DNA of 64,000 nucleotides from Thermoanaerobaculia bacterium (GTDB lineage Bacteria; Acidobacteriota; Thermoanaerobaculia; Multivoradales; J023). Shown here piece by piece: positions 32,037 to 40,897 of this stretch (within the stretch, counting starts at the first letter, position 1; every line of letters starts with the position of its first letter). The notes beneath the pieces were generated by a model. That model was not told the origin of the DNA. It saw only the letters and a list, made by a program, of their open reading frames with translations, and searched no databases. The stretch is from assembly GCA_030431255.1 (NCBI GenBank), contig JAUIJL010000021.1, positions 92,071 through 156,070 on the forward strand. Reading direction: 5' to 3'. The position numbers were made by a program, and so were the translations under genes.

Positions 32037-32612
32037 TCAGCTCGGGTTGTGCTCCTTCATTTTGCTCCGCAACCACAGCTTGGCGATCCGCAGATCTCGC
32101 GACACGGTTCGGCGCGAGGTTTCCAGCAGCTCGGCGACCTCGTTTTCTTTCAAGCCGCCGAAATACCTCAGCTCGACGATTTGAGCTTGGCGTGGATCCA
32201 GCTCGGCGAGCTGCTCCAGCAGATCGTGGAGCAGCAATACGTCGACGGTCGGCGGGAAGAGGGGGGAGTGGTCGGCGTCTTCGATCGGCCGCAGGGATTG
32301 GGCGGGGATGCGTTTGGCCGCCCGCCGCCGTCGCTCGTGATCGATGAGGATCCGTCGCATGGTGCCGGCGGCGGTGTTGAAGAAATGCAGGCGGTTGGTG
32401 AATTGAAGCTGGTGGAGCCCGAAGAGGCGCAAATAAGCCTCGTGCACCAAATCGGAGGTCACCATGGAATGGTCGCGCCGTTCGCCTCGCAGCAGGCGCG
32501 AGGCGATGTTGCGCAGCTCGCCGTAAACGACCTGGATCGCCCGGTTGATCACCTCAGGGGTATCTTCGTCGCTCTGCAAGATCGCGGTGATCGTTTTGGG
32601 ATCGTCATCCAT
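32037..32612 (-). CDS. Second ECF sigma factor, TIGR02999-like
   Basis: 191 residues on the minus strand. Region 2 reads LRNIASRLLRGERRDHSMVTSDLVHEAYLR; as in the first sigma gene, the acidic DAED motif is absent and Thr52-Ser53 stand at that place. HFFNTAAGTMRRILIDHERR (region 2 end) and NEVAELLETSRRTVSRDLRI (region 4 recognition helix) complete the protein. The gene starts within the last codons of the upstream kinase (8-base overlap), so here the kinase precedes the sigma, opposite to the plus-strand module. Only 11 bases separate its stop from the convergent kinase stop at 32025. No anti-sigma gene is nearby. Confidence 0.9.
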   Translation of the reverse strand: MDDDPKTITAILQSDEDTPEVINRAIQVVYGELRNIASRLLRGERRDHSMVTSDLVHEAYLRLFGLHQLQFTNRLHFFNTAAGTMRRILIDHERRRRAAKRIPAQSLRPIEDADHSPLFPPTVDVLLLHDLLEQLAELDPRQAQIVELRYFGGLKENEVAELLETSRRTVSRDLRIAKLWLRSKMKEHNPS

Positions 32613-35334
32613 TTTCGATCTCCTCCGCCTGTTGTGGTTGTCCCGTGGCTCGTAGCAGATCGGCGTAATCCGCTATGGCGTCGGCCATCGGAGGTTTGTC
32701 TCCCAGGTCGTGTTGGCGGCGCAGGGCCATCGTTCGCTGGTAGTGGGCTTCCGCCTCCCGGAGGCGACCTTGATCACGGCTGACCCCGGCCAAACCCCAG
32801 AGAGGCCAGACCAAAGCGGGATGCTCCAGCCCCAAGGATTGCTCCCACAATTCGAGGCTGCGCCGCAGATGCTCTTCGGCTTCCTGTGGCCGATTCTGTT
32901 TCCACAGGCTCAAACCCAGGTTGGTTGCCGTGTGCCCGATGTGGAAATGACCGGGTTCCAGGGCTTCTTCCTGAATCGACAAGGCTTGCCGATAGAGACT
33001 CTCGGCCTCCGCATAGCGTTCGAGGGTCCAATAGAACACGCCGATGTTGTTGAGGCTGATGGCGATGTCGGGGTGGTGATCGCCCAAAAGCTCGCGGCGG
33101 ATCGTCAGCGCTCGGGTCATTGCATCTTCCGCTTCGTCGAATCGCTCTTGGCGTCGATAGACCAGCGCCAAATTGCCGAGGGTGTCCGCTAGCCGTCGAT
33201 GGGAGCCCAAGGCCTGCTCTTCAATCCGGGCGGCTTCCAAGAAGAGGGCCTCGGCTTCTTCGAGCCGTTCGAGCTTCCAATAGAGGGAGCCCAGGTTGGA
33301 GCGGATCAAGGCCTGGTTGGGGTGGTCCGGCGGGAAGCTCTTGCCGTAGATGCGCAGGGTCTCGAGATAGAGCTTCTCGGCGGATTCGTACCGGCCCCGC
33401 TCGAATTCGAGGAATCCCAAGGCTGAGGTGGTCTGACCCAAGGCGGCGTCGCTCGGGTCGAGGATCGAGCGCTGAATGTGGAGCGCGGCGCGGATCCGCC
33501 GTTGGGCTTCATCGATCGAGCCCAGGCCTTTGGCCACTTGCCCCAGGGCGCGGAGGGCCGAAGCAGCGCAAAGGGACTGCCGACCCACGGACTCGTCGCA
33601 GAGGGTGAGCAACCGGCCGAAACGGTCTTTCGCCGATTCGAAACGACCCAGGTTCAGGTCGACTTGGCCGAGCCGACCGAGGGTGGTGCTGCGGTCGTCG
33701 TGGCCGGGCTCCAACTGCTCGGCTTGGACCTTCCAAGCCTCGTTCAGCATCGGCTCGGCGACGTCGTATTGGGCCAAGCTGTTGTAGATCGATCCCAACA
33801 GTGATTGCAATCGGGCGCGGGTCAAGGGCTGGTCCTCGAAGCGCAAATCTAGATTGCGGGCGCCGCGATCCATCAGCTGCCGAACGGTCAACGAGCCTGT
33901 TTCGTCTCGGGTGGGATCGGCCTCGCTGAACAGCTGGACCAAGAAATTCGACAGCTCCTCGGATTCAGCCAGGGCGAGCCGTGCCTTCTCGGACTCGGCT
34001 CGGGCCCGCTCCGCTTCGAGGGTGCGGGCGATAAAACCGCCCGACAACAGAACCATAGCCAACAAGACGGTCAAGACCGACGCTCGGTGACGACGGACCA
34101 GCTTGGCACCTTCGTAAACCCTGGCGCGGACCCCACCCAGCGTCGACAATCGAGCCACCACGGGATGGTCGGAGAGGTGGCGTTGGAGATCCGCGGTCAG
34201 ATCGGAGACCGAGGCGTATCGTTGACCGAGATCGGGAGCGGTGGCTTTTCGAACGATATATCCGAGCTCGCCGCTGGGCTCCTGCGGGGAGCCCGGAGAC
34301 GCCGAATCCCTGGGCCGATGCTCCGAAAGCAAGTCGTGGAGCATCACTCCGAGGGAAAAAACATCGGATCGGATGTCGATTTGGGTGCCCGCGGACGACG
34401 CCTCAGGGCTCATGTATTTGGGCGTGCCTGCGATCCGCTGGACCTTAGCGGCTCGGGTCGGTGACACGGAAGCTTGGGCGAAGGGAGACTCCGGGATCGG
34501 CGCCTCGTCCAAAGCCGTGGCCAGACCGAAATCGATGATCTTCGGCAATGGGCCGGTGGTCGCGTCTCCCTCCGGCTCCACCACCAGCACGTTGCTCGGT
34601 TTCAGATCGCGGTGCAAGATACCCTTTTGATGGGCGTGCTGCACGCCCTGGCAGACCTGCATGAATAAACCGAGGCGTTGCTCCACGCTCAGCTCTCGTT
34701 CGCGGCAGTATTGGGTCAGGGTTTCGGCGGCCGGCAGATACTCCATGACGAAGAAGGGAAAACCTTCTTCGCTGCGCCCGGCGTCGAAAAGCTGGGCCAC
34801 GTTGGGATGGCTGAGACGCGCCAAGGCTTGACGCTCGGAGTCGAAGAGCGCTTGGTGATAGGCGCCCCGAAGGTGGGTCCGAATGACCTTGATCGCCACG
34901 GTCCGCTGGATCGGCTCGTCTTGGCGCGCGAGGAACACCAATCCCATACCCCCGGATCCGAGAAGATCGAGGATCCGGTAGCCGCCGAGCTGCTCTGGGA
35001 ATTCGGGGAGGCTCGCTTCGGTCGAGAGATGGCCGACGACCGATTCTCTTTCCGCTCCTTCCGCCGCTCCGTCCTTTGCCAGTCGCTCTAGATAACCGAA
35101 AATGTCTCCGACCCGGGTAGCGGAGCCGTTCGTCCGGAAGCCCGTGTCCGGCTCGAGCCGGGAGTCCATGGCCAGCAAGCGATCCACCTCCGAGCGAAGA
35201 TCCGCGTCCCGGCAGACCTCGTCGAGATAGACGTCTCGCGCGGCCGCCGGTAGGTCGAGCGCTTGATCCACCACCCGGCAGATCCAATCGTGGCGCTCCG
35301 CCGAGGTGGGACGGTGCTTGCCGGAAAGCGACAT
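32605..35334 (-). CDS. Second transmembrane Ser/Thr protein kinase with TPR sensor arm
   Basis: 909 residues. Same architecture as the 29515 kinase: N-terminal helical tail (ALDLPAAARDVYLDEVCRDA), kinase domain with LLGSGGMGLVFLAR, TVAIKVI, HRDLKPSNVLV, DFGLATA and GTPKYMSPEA, a membrane helix near ASVLTVLLAMVLLSGGFIA, and some ten TPRs (LGDHHPDIAISLNNIGVFYW, LGLEHPALVWPLWGLAGVSR). All catalytic residues are present. The two kinases are clearly paralogous in design but diverged in sequence, so the duplication is old or each was acquired separately. It precedes its sigma factor with an 8-base overlap and follows the TldD/PmbA-like gene by 28 bases on the same strand. Confidence 0.92.
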   Translation of the reverse strand: MSLSGKHRPTSAERHDWICRVVDQALDLPAAARDVYLDEVCRDADLRSEVDRLLAMDSRLEPDTGFRTNGSATRVGDIFGYLERLAKDGAAEGAERESVVGHLSTEASLPEFPEQLGGYRILDLLGSGGMGLVFLARQDEPIQRTVAIKVIRTHLRGAYHQALFDSERQALARLSHPNVAQLFDAGRSEEGFPFFVMEYLPAAETLTQYCRERELSVEQRLGLFMQVCQGVQHAHQKGILHRDLKPSNVLVVEPEGDATTGPLPKIIDFGLATALDEAPIPESPFAQASVSPTRAAKVQRIAGTPKYMSPEASSAGTQIDIRSDVFSLGVMLHDLLSEHRPRDSASPGSPQEPSGELGYIVRKATAPDLGQRYASVSDLTADLQRHLSDHPVVARLSTLGGVRARVYEGAKLVRRHRASVLTVLLAMVLLSGGFIARTLEAERARAESEKARLALAESEELSNFLVQLFSEADPTRDETGSLTVRQLMDRGARNLDLRFEDQPLTRARLQSLLGSIYNSLAQYDVAEPMLNEAWKVQAEQLEPGHDDRSTTLGRLGQVDLNLGRFESAKDRFGRLLTLCDESVGRQSLCAASALRALGQVAKGLGSIDEAQRRIRAALHIQRSILDPSDAALGQTTSALGFLEFERGRYESAEKLYLETLRIYGKSFPPDHPNQALIRSNLGSLYWKLERLEEAEALFLEAARIEEQALGSHRRLADTLGNLALVYRRQERFDEAEDAMTRALTIRRELLGDHHPDIAISLNNIGVFYWTLERYAEAESLYRQALSIQEEALEPGHFHIGHTATNLGLSLWKQNRPQEAEEHLRRSLELWEQSLGLEHPALVWPLWGLAGVSRDQGRLREAEAHYQRTMALRRQHDLGDKPPMADAIADYADLLRATGQPQQAEEIENG

Positions 35335-35362
35335 CTTCTCGAGTCGGCCGCGAATCGACCGG

Positions 35363-36784
35363 TTAGACCGGCGCCGGCGAGAAGCCGTCGACCTCCGCCA
35401 AGGCCAGGGCCGGCGCGGCGATGCCGCCCAAAGGCGTGGTGGGCATGGCGCGCACGACGCTTTGGTTGCCGATACCGAGCAGGCGACCGAGGGCGGCCAG
35501 CAGGCTGGCTTCCCAGATCAGATCCGGCAGGGGCGGTCCGAGCTCGCCGTTGACGATCCGACGCACGCCGCGGGCTCGGCCGCGGATCTCCATGCGTTGG
35601 GGCTCGCGGCATTCCGGCGGATCGAGCCAGCCGATCCACAGGCCACCGTTGGCGGCTTTAAGCAGATCTCCTTGGCTCGCCGCTCCCGCCAGCAGGAAAA
35701 GGTTGCCGAACATGGCGTCTTGACCGCCGACGGAATGGGCGGTGGGTCGCAAGCCGGCTTCGCTGCTTTGGGCCCGGTTGAGCGCGGGGGTGGACGGCTG
35801 GCCTTTGGCGATCAAGTCCACCGGGGATTTGCTGCTGCCTTCGAGGTCGAAGGGGAAGGGCATACCGGGGATGCGCAGGGCGTTGTCGCGCACGTGCACG
35901 GTGCGGTCGAAGACTTGGACGTCGCGGTGTTTGCTCAGGAATGACGTGCCTTCCAAATAGGCCTGTCCCGAGAAGGCGAAGGTGTTGAGCACGTTGAGCA
36001 GCTCCACCACCGCCTCCGGAGCGAGCACCACCGGCAGACGTCCTTCAGGCAATGGGGTGGCGGCGGTGTCGGTGACGAGCTCTCGGGCCCGGGCGACGAC
36101 CGCTGGAGCGTTCAAGGCGTCCAGGCTCCGGGCCGACGCCGCGGCGAAACCCGCGTTGGGCGTCGATCCGCTGCGCACGTTCAGGCTGACCTCGGTGGTC
36201 TTCGCCGTGCGGCGAATGCCGTGACTGTTGACCACCGCGACTCGGGTTTCCGACCAATGCAGGAATCCCGGGTCGTCACCGCACCAATCGGCGAGCCGCC
36301 GCCGGGCATCTTCGTGGCTGAGCTCGGCGATGGCCGGATCGAAGAGGGGAAGCTCAGGGCTGGTCTCTTCGATGCGGGTCGGCAGAAGGGGCAAGGATTT
36401 GACCTTTTCTTGGACCTTGGCCAAGGCCAAGGCTTGGCGCAGACCATTTTGAAGAAACGGCGCCTGCTCGCTGTCCGTTCGATGCCAACCGACCCGTCCG
36501 CCCTCGACCACCCGGATCAGAACCGTCAAACGGGGGATGTCTCCGAACAGGCTTTCGCCGCCGGAGCTTTGCTCCGTGCCTTCGTCGACTTTGCTCTTGC
36601 CGGCCCCGCCTTCGAGATGCATGAGACCGGTGGGGGCGTCGGCTCCGTGGCGTAGGGATCGATGGCGGCGTTGGAACCAAACCAGCTCGGTTTCGTCGGC
36701 AGTGGAGGATTCCAGCACCTGCTCGAAGGTGCTGATGGCTTGTTCGAGGGAAGTGAAGCTCTTAGCGGTCGGGGGGGCGGTCAC
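35363..36784 (-). CDS. TldD/PmbA-family protein (TldE-like)
   Basis: 473 residues. The C-terminal half follows the TldD/PmbA fold: RIPGMPFPFDLEGSSKSPVD, PALNRAQSSEAGLRPTAHSV, then LWIGWLDPPECREPQRMEIR and PDLIWEASLLAALGRLLGIG, ending with a Pro/Ala-rich LGGIAAPALALAEVDGFSPA. In E. coli, TldD (with an HExxxH zinc site) and TldE/PmbA form a heterodimeric protease that trims microcin precursors and labile proteins. I see no HExxxH here, so it resembles TldE, yet no TldD partner lies in the window. It may be part of the minus-strand run from 40656 to 32037 (glycosyltransferase, this gene, kinase, sigma). Family moderately sure; activity unproven. Confidence 0.7.
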   Translation of the reverse strand: MTAPPTAKSFTSLEQAISTFEQVLESSTADETELVWFQRRHRSLRHGADAPTGLMHLEGGAGKSKVDEGTEQSSGGESLFGDIPRLTVLIRVVEGGRVGWHRTDSEQAPFLQNGLRQALALAKVQEKVKSLPLLPTRIEETSPELPLFDPAIAELSHEDARRRLADWCGDDPGFLHWSETRVAVVNSHGIRRTAKTTEVSLNVRSGSTPNAGFAAASARSLDALNAPAVVARARELVTDTAATPLPEGRLPVVLAPEAVVELLNVLNTFAFSGQAYLEGTSFLSKHRDVQVFDRTVHVRDNALRIPGMPFPFDLEGSSKSPVDLIAKGQPSTPALNRAQSSEAGLRPTAHSVGGQDAMFGNLFLLAGAASQGDLLKAANGGLWIGWLDPPECREPQRMEIRGRARGVRRIVNGELGPPLPDLIWEASLLAALGRLLGIGNQSVVRAMPTTPLGGIAAPALALAEVDGFSPAPV

Positions 36785-36865
36785 GGATGTTCTTTCCTCA
36801 AGTGAAGCTCAGGCCAAGGTTAGATCAGCCCAGAGTCTAGCAGCCGCGGACGCGTTTCAAGACGT

Positions 36866-38749
36866 CTAGGGTGCCCGATGCCGCAACTCGAGCAATAGGT
36901 GCTGCGGGTCGCGGTGGATCGGCCGGGCGTAGGTCGGATCCTGTAGCCATTGCATGAGGATCTCCGGGTATGCGGCCCGCGGGGGTGCCAGGCGCAGCAG
37001 CACGTGGGTGACCCGGCGATCACGGATGAGGGCATCCAGGTCTTCTTTGCTGCCGGCGTCCTGCAGCCAATCGGAGATCTGGGACGCCTCGAAAAAGCTG
37101 TCCGCCAACACCTCGCGGGAAAGGGCGAAGCGATGGTTGGTTTGCAGCAACAAGATTTTGGCGTCGGCGGGCAATTGGTCGACGACCCTCGCCACGGCCG
37201 GCTCGGCTTGTTCGGGATCGAAGGATCCCGAGGCGAAGATCTGGGCGTATCGAAGGCTGGTCTCGGCCAATCGAGGGTATTCCGTGGCGCGGAGCAACAA
37301 GAGGGCGCTCAACACCGGCACCGCCCAACGGAGCTGGGTCGGCACTCGATCGACCCACTGGCCCGCTGCCCAGCAAATCAGGGCCAAGGCCGGGATCAAG
37401 AAACGCATTTGCTGGGAGGACGCGGCCCAGAAGACGAAGAGCAGGCCGGCGACGGTCAGGGCACGGGCCGTAGGCCGATCCGGGCGGAAACGCCACCAAA
37501 GCAAGATCAGCAGGGGGAGAAGGAGGATCCAGAACACGCCGATCTTGCCGTCGAAGGTGTCGTAGCCGTGGTCGCCGAAAAGGATGAGTCGGGGGAGCAG
37601 CAGCAAATAGTCGATCGGCTCCCGACCCATGCCGATGCCCTGCTGCCAGTCTGTGAAGCGTTGGGCGAGACCCGGGCTCCAATCGGGACCGCCGAACGTG
37701 GTCCAGAACAAGGGATAGAAAGGATTGCCGGTCATCACCGCCGACTTCACCCACCACGGTAAGAGGCCCACCATCGTGGGTAGAGCGTAGAAGATCAGCA
37801 GGGGGCGGCAGCCCGCAACGATTCCTGAGCGACGGATCTCTGCCGTCAGCCGGGGCAGAAGCACAACCGTCAACAAACCGGCGGTGACGAAGCCGGTGAT
37901 CTTCGTCGACGTCAACAAAGCCGCGGCTACCCCGGCCAAAGCCAGGGAATAGTTGGATCCCTGGTGAGAGTCGGCGTCGGCGGCGCGGGCGAGCAAGAGG
38001 AAGGCGGCTAAGGTGTAGAAAGCCACCGCCAGGTCCACGTAAGCGGAGCGCATCTCGAAGAGCACCACGTCGTTGGCGAGGAACAACAAAGCGGCGGTGG
38101 CAGCGGCGAGCCGACGGGTTTTGAAGCTTTCGAAAAACGTCCACAGGATCAACAGACCGAAACCGAAGTGCACCAGCTTGGCGGTGATGAAGTCCTGCAA
38201 GGTCAGGGCGCCGGCAAAGAGCAGCTCCGTGCCCAGGGGCCAGTTGGAGTAGACGCTCATCTCCACGCTGCGGAATCCGCCGTTTTCTACGAACAGCTTG
38301 GGGATCGAAAGGTGGTAGACCTCCGCGTCCCAGGACCGGGTGGGTCCCAAGGCGATCAAGCACAGGGGCAGCGCCGCGACCAGGATCGCGAGCCGAGGCA
38401 AGACAGCGCGAGCGGTGAGCCGATTTGACGGCGCCGTCGACGGCACGGTCGACGACCCGCCGCGGGCCCCGACGCCGAGAGCGCAGGTCAGCAAGGCCCA
38501 AGCGCCGAGACCGACGCCCGACAAGAACCCGACGGCGGCGAGCACGAAGAGGCCGACGGTCCACCAGGCCAGACCGAGAACCCATCGGGTCGTCGCGGTG
38601 AGGGCGTCGGCGTCCTCGTTTGTCGATCCGTCGCTCGCCGATCCGTCGCGCGTCAACCCTTCGATCCGGAGATGTAGGACCCAGCCGCTGCCGTAGGCGA
38701 CCGTCGCCATCCAAGCCCAGACGGCCAAATGGCTGAGAACGTGGCTCAA
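36866..38749 (-). CDS. Polytopic membrane glycosyltransferase-like protein (GT39/ArnT-like)
   Basis: 627 residues with about eleven hydrophobic segments over residues 1-480 and a soluble C-terminal tail. The first outer loop holds GPTRSWDAEVYHLSIPKLFV, with an acidic pair where GT39/PMT-family enzymes have their catalytic Asp, and SNWPLGTELLFAGALTLQDF, the usual second signature. These enzymes transfer sugars from polyprenyl phosphate to lipids or proteins at the outer face of the inner membrane. The ATG overlaps the stop of the ABC exporter gene (ATGA, 38746-38749), so the two are coupled, suggesting that the exported lipid or glycan is a substrate for, or product of, the transferase. This is inference. 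Confidence 0.7.
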   Translation of the reverse strand: MSHVLSHLAVWAWMATVAYGSGWVLHLRIEGLTRDGSASDGSTNEDADALTATTRWVLGLAWWTVGLFVLAAVGFLSGVGLGAWALLTCALGVGARGGSSTVPSTAPSNRLTARAVLPRLAILVAALPLCLIALGPTRSWDAEVYHLSIPKLFVENGGFRSVEMSVYSNWPLGTELLFAGALTLQDFITAKLVHFGFGLLILWTFFESFKTRRLAAATAALLFLANDVVLFEMRSAYVDLAVAFYTLAAFLLLARAADADSHQGSNYSLALAGVAAALLTSTKITGFVTAGLLTVVLLPRLTAEIRRSGIVAGCRPLLIFYALPTMVGLLPWWVKSAVMTGNPFYPLFWTTFGGPDWSPGLAQRFTDWQQGIGMGREPIDYLLLLPRLILFGDHGYDTFDGKIGVFWILLLPLLILLWWRFRPDRPTARALTVAGLLFVFWAASSQQMRFLIPALALICWAAGQWVDRVPTQLRWAVPVLSALLLLRATEYPRLAETSLRYAQIFASGSFDPEQAEPAVARVVDQLPADAKILLLQTNHRFALSREVLADSFFEASQISDWLQDAGSKEDLDALIRDRRVTHVLLRLAPPRAAYPEILMQWLQDPTYARPIHRDPQHLLLELRHRAP

Positions 38750-40656
38750 GCCGGGCTCAAGGTCACCGGCTCAGGGGCGCCCGATGATTGGGCGTCCTCG
38801 GCCGCGGGTTCCTGCTCGAGCTGCAGCTCGTAGAGCTTGCGGTAGAGACCGTTTTGGCTCAGCAGCTCCTGGTGGGTGCCCTGCTCCCTCAGCTCACCGC
38901 GGTGCAGCACCAAAATGCGATCCGCTTTGCGGATGGTCGACAGCCGATGGGCGATGATCAAGCTCGTGCGCTGGTGCAACAGGCGATCCAGAGCCGCCTG
39001 GATGTGCTGCTCGGTTTCCGTGTCGATCGATGCCGTGGCTTCGTCGAGGATCAGGATTTGGGGATCGAAAGCCAGGGCTCTGGCGAACGCGATCAGCTGC
39101 TTTTGGCCGACGGAGAGGCCGACGCCCCGCTCCTTGACCTGGGTTTGGAAACCCTCCGGCAGACGCTCGATGAAGTCGAGGGCGTGGACCTCCTGGGCCG
39201 CACGGCGCAAGGACGCATCGTCGATGTTCTCGTGACCCAAGCGAATGTTTTCGGCCAGGTCGCCGGCGAAGAGGAATACGTCCTGCAACACCATGGCGAT
39301 GCCGCCCCGCAGGTTTTCCAGATCCCACTCCCGCACGTCGACACCGTCGATTTTCACGCTGCCGGCATCGACGTCGTAGAAGCGCAGCAACAGGCTGGCG
39401 AGGGTGCTTTTGCCGGCGCCTGTGTGGCCGACCACAGCCACGGTTTCCCCCGGCTCGATGCGGAACGACAGCCCGCGCAGCACCGGCTCGTCCGGCAAGT
39501 AGGAGAATTCCACCTGGTCGAATTCCACCGCGCCCCGGAGCTGCTCCGCGCGGTATCCGTCCCGCGGGCTTTCGATCTCCAAGTCGGCGTCGATCAGCTC
39601 GAAGATGCGCTCGGCGCTGGCCATGGCCCCCTGCAGGATGTTGTATTTATCCGAGAGATCGGACAGGGGTTGGTAGAAGCGTTGGGAATATTGCAGGAAG
39701 GCCACCAGGGCACCGAGGGTCATGGCCCCGGCGATGATCTGGCCGCCGCCGTACCAAATGATCAGAGCCAGGCCGAGGGCGGTGATCAGCTCGACGCTCG
39801 GGAAGTAGATGGCGTAGTAGATGATGGTTTTGACGTGGATTGCCCGATATTCGTCGTTGATCTTCTCGAATTCCTCGAGACGATCCTTTTGACGGCCGAA
39901 GAGCTGCACGATGGCCATGCCACTCAGGTGCTCTTGCAAGAAGGCGTTGATCTTGGCCAGACGGGTGCGGATCCGCCGATACATGACCCGCGCTTTCTTC
40001 TTAAACCACAGGGTCAGCAGAAGCAGCAGGGGTAGGACGGAAAAAGTCACCAGGGACAGCTGCCAATCGAGGGCGAAGAGCACGGCGACGATGCCGCCGA
40101 GCAACATGACGTCGCCGAAAATGGCGACGAAACCCGAGGTGAAGATTTCGTTCAGGCCGGCGATGTCGTTGGTGGCGCGGGTCACCAACCGGCCCACGGG
40201 TCGATGGTCGAAATAGGACACGCTCAGCCGTTGCAGCCGGTCGAAGACCTGCCGCCGTAGGTCGTACATGATCAGCTGGCCCATCATGTTCATCACATAG
40301 CCCTGGGCGTAGAGCACGGCGAAGGACAGAAGCATCGACAGACCGAAAACCGCCGCGGCGAGCAAGATGCCGTCCACGGGCTGGGGCGCGTAGCCAACGG
40401 CCGCCATCCAATCGATGAACCCGCGGGTGATCACCGAGCGCGATTGGGAGCTGTCTACGGGCTCGATGAAAAGATCGAGGGTCAGGGCGGTCACCAGGGG
40501 CCCCACCAGCTGTAAGAGGGAGCTGAGCAGGATCAATACCACCGCCGACGCCGCCATCCAGCGATAGGGTTTGACGTACGAAAGCAGGCGGCGCACCAAG
40601 GCGCCGTCGTAGACCTTGCCGACCTCTTCTTCTTCGTGGAAGTCCGTTTCACTCAT
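38746..40656 (-). CDS. MsbA-like ABC exporter (fused membrane and ATPase domains)
   Basis: 636 residues: a type I exporter with six membrane helices (residues about 30-340) followed by the nucleotide-binding domain. Walker A is GHTGAGKST, Walker B ILILDEATASID, H-loop IIAHRLSTIRK. The signature is LSVGQKQLIAFARAL: Val replaces the first Gly of LSGGQ, a known variant in some lipid exporters. The arrangement fits the MsbA/MdlB class, which flips lipid A, glycolipids or drugs; coupled expression with a GT-C transferase points to an envelope lipid. A 241-bp divergent gap separates it from pilT. Confidence 0.92.
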   Translation of the reverse strand: MSETDFHEEEEVGKVYDGALVRRLLSYVKPYRWMAASAVVLILLSSLLQLVGPLVTALTLDLFIEPVDSSQSRSVITRGFIDWMAAVGYAPQPVDGILLAAAVFGLSMLLSFAVLYAQGYVMNMMGQLIMYDLRRQVFDRLQRLSVSYFDHRPVGRLVTRATNDIAGLNEIFTSGFVAIFGDVMLLGGIVAVLFALDWQLSLVTFSVLPLLLLLTLWFKKKARVMYRRIRTRLAKINAFLQEHLSGMAIVQLFGRQKDRLEEFEKINDEYRAIHVKTIIYYAIYFPSVELITALGLALIIWYGGGQIIAGAMTLGALVAFLQYSQRFYQPLSDLSDKYNILQGAMASAERIFELIDADLEIESPRDGYRAEQLRGAVEFDQVEFSYLPDEPVLRGLSFRIEPGETVAVVGHTGAGKSTLASLLLRFYDVDAGSVKIDGVDVREWDLENLRGGIAMVLQDVFLFAGDLAENIRLGHENIDDASLRRAAQEVHALDFIERLPEGFQTQVKERGVGLSVGQKQLIAFARALAFDPQILILDEATASIDTETEQHIQAALDRLLHQRTSLIIAHRLSTIRKADRILVLHRGELREQGTHQELLSQNGLYRKLYELQLEQEPAAEDAQSSGAPEPVTLSPA

Positions 40657-40897
40657 CGCTTCGTAAGATACCGCAGGTCAGCCGGCCGACCCAACGAGAT
40701 ACCGTTTCTTCCGGGTTTTTCGACCCGAAGGAGCGCCGCTTGGCAGGAGAGCTGGATGGGCAGCGAGCGCTCCGCGCGCGCCGTGGTCAGAGGAGTCGTT
40801 CAGATCTGCTAAGGTTGGGCTTCCAAGAAGCCGCTTTTCATACATAGACGTTTAGCGATAAACTAGCGCTTGTCGTACGAATCAGGAGACTCGAAGC

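Noticed and set aside
38788..40035. 415-aa plus-strand ORF opposite the ABC exporter
   Set aside because: Antisense of an intact MsbA-like gene; no RBS or motif.
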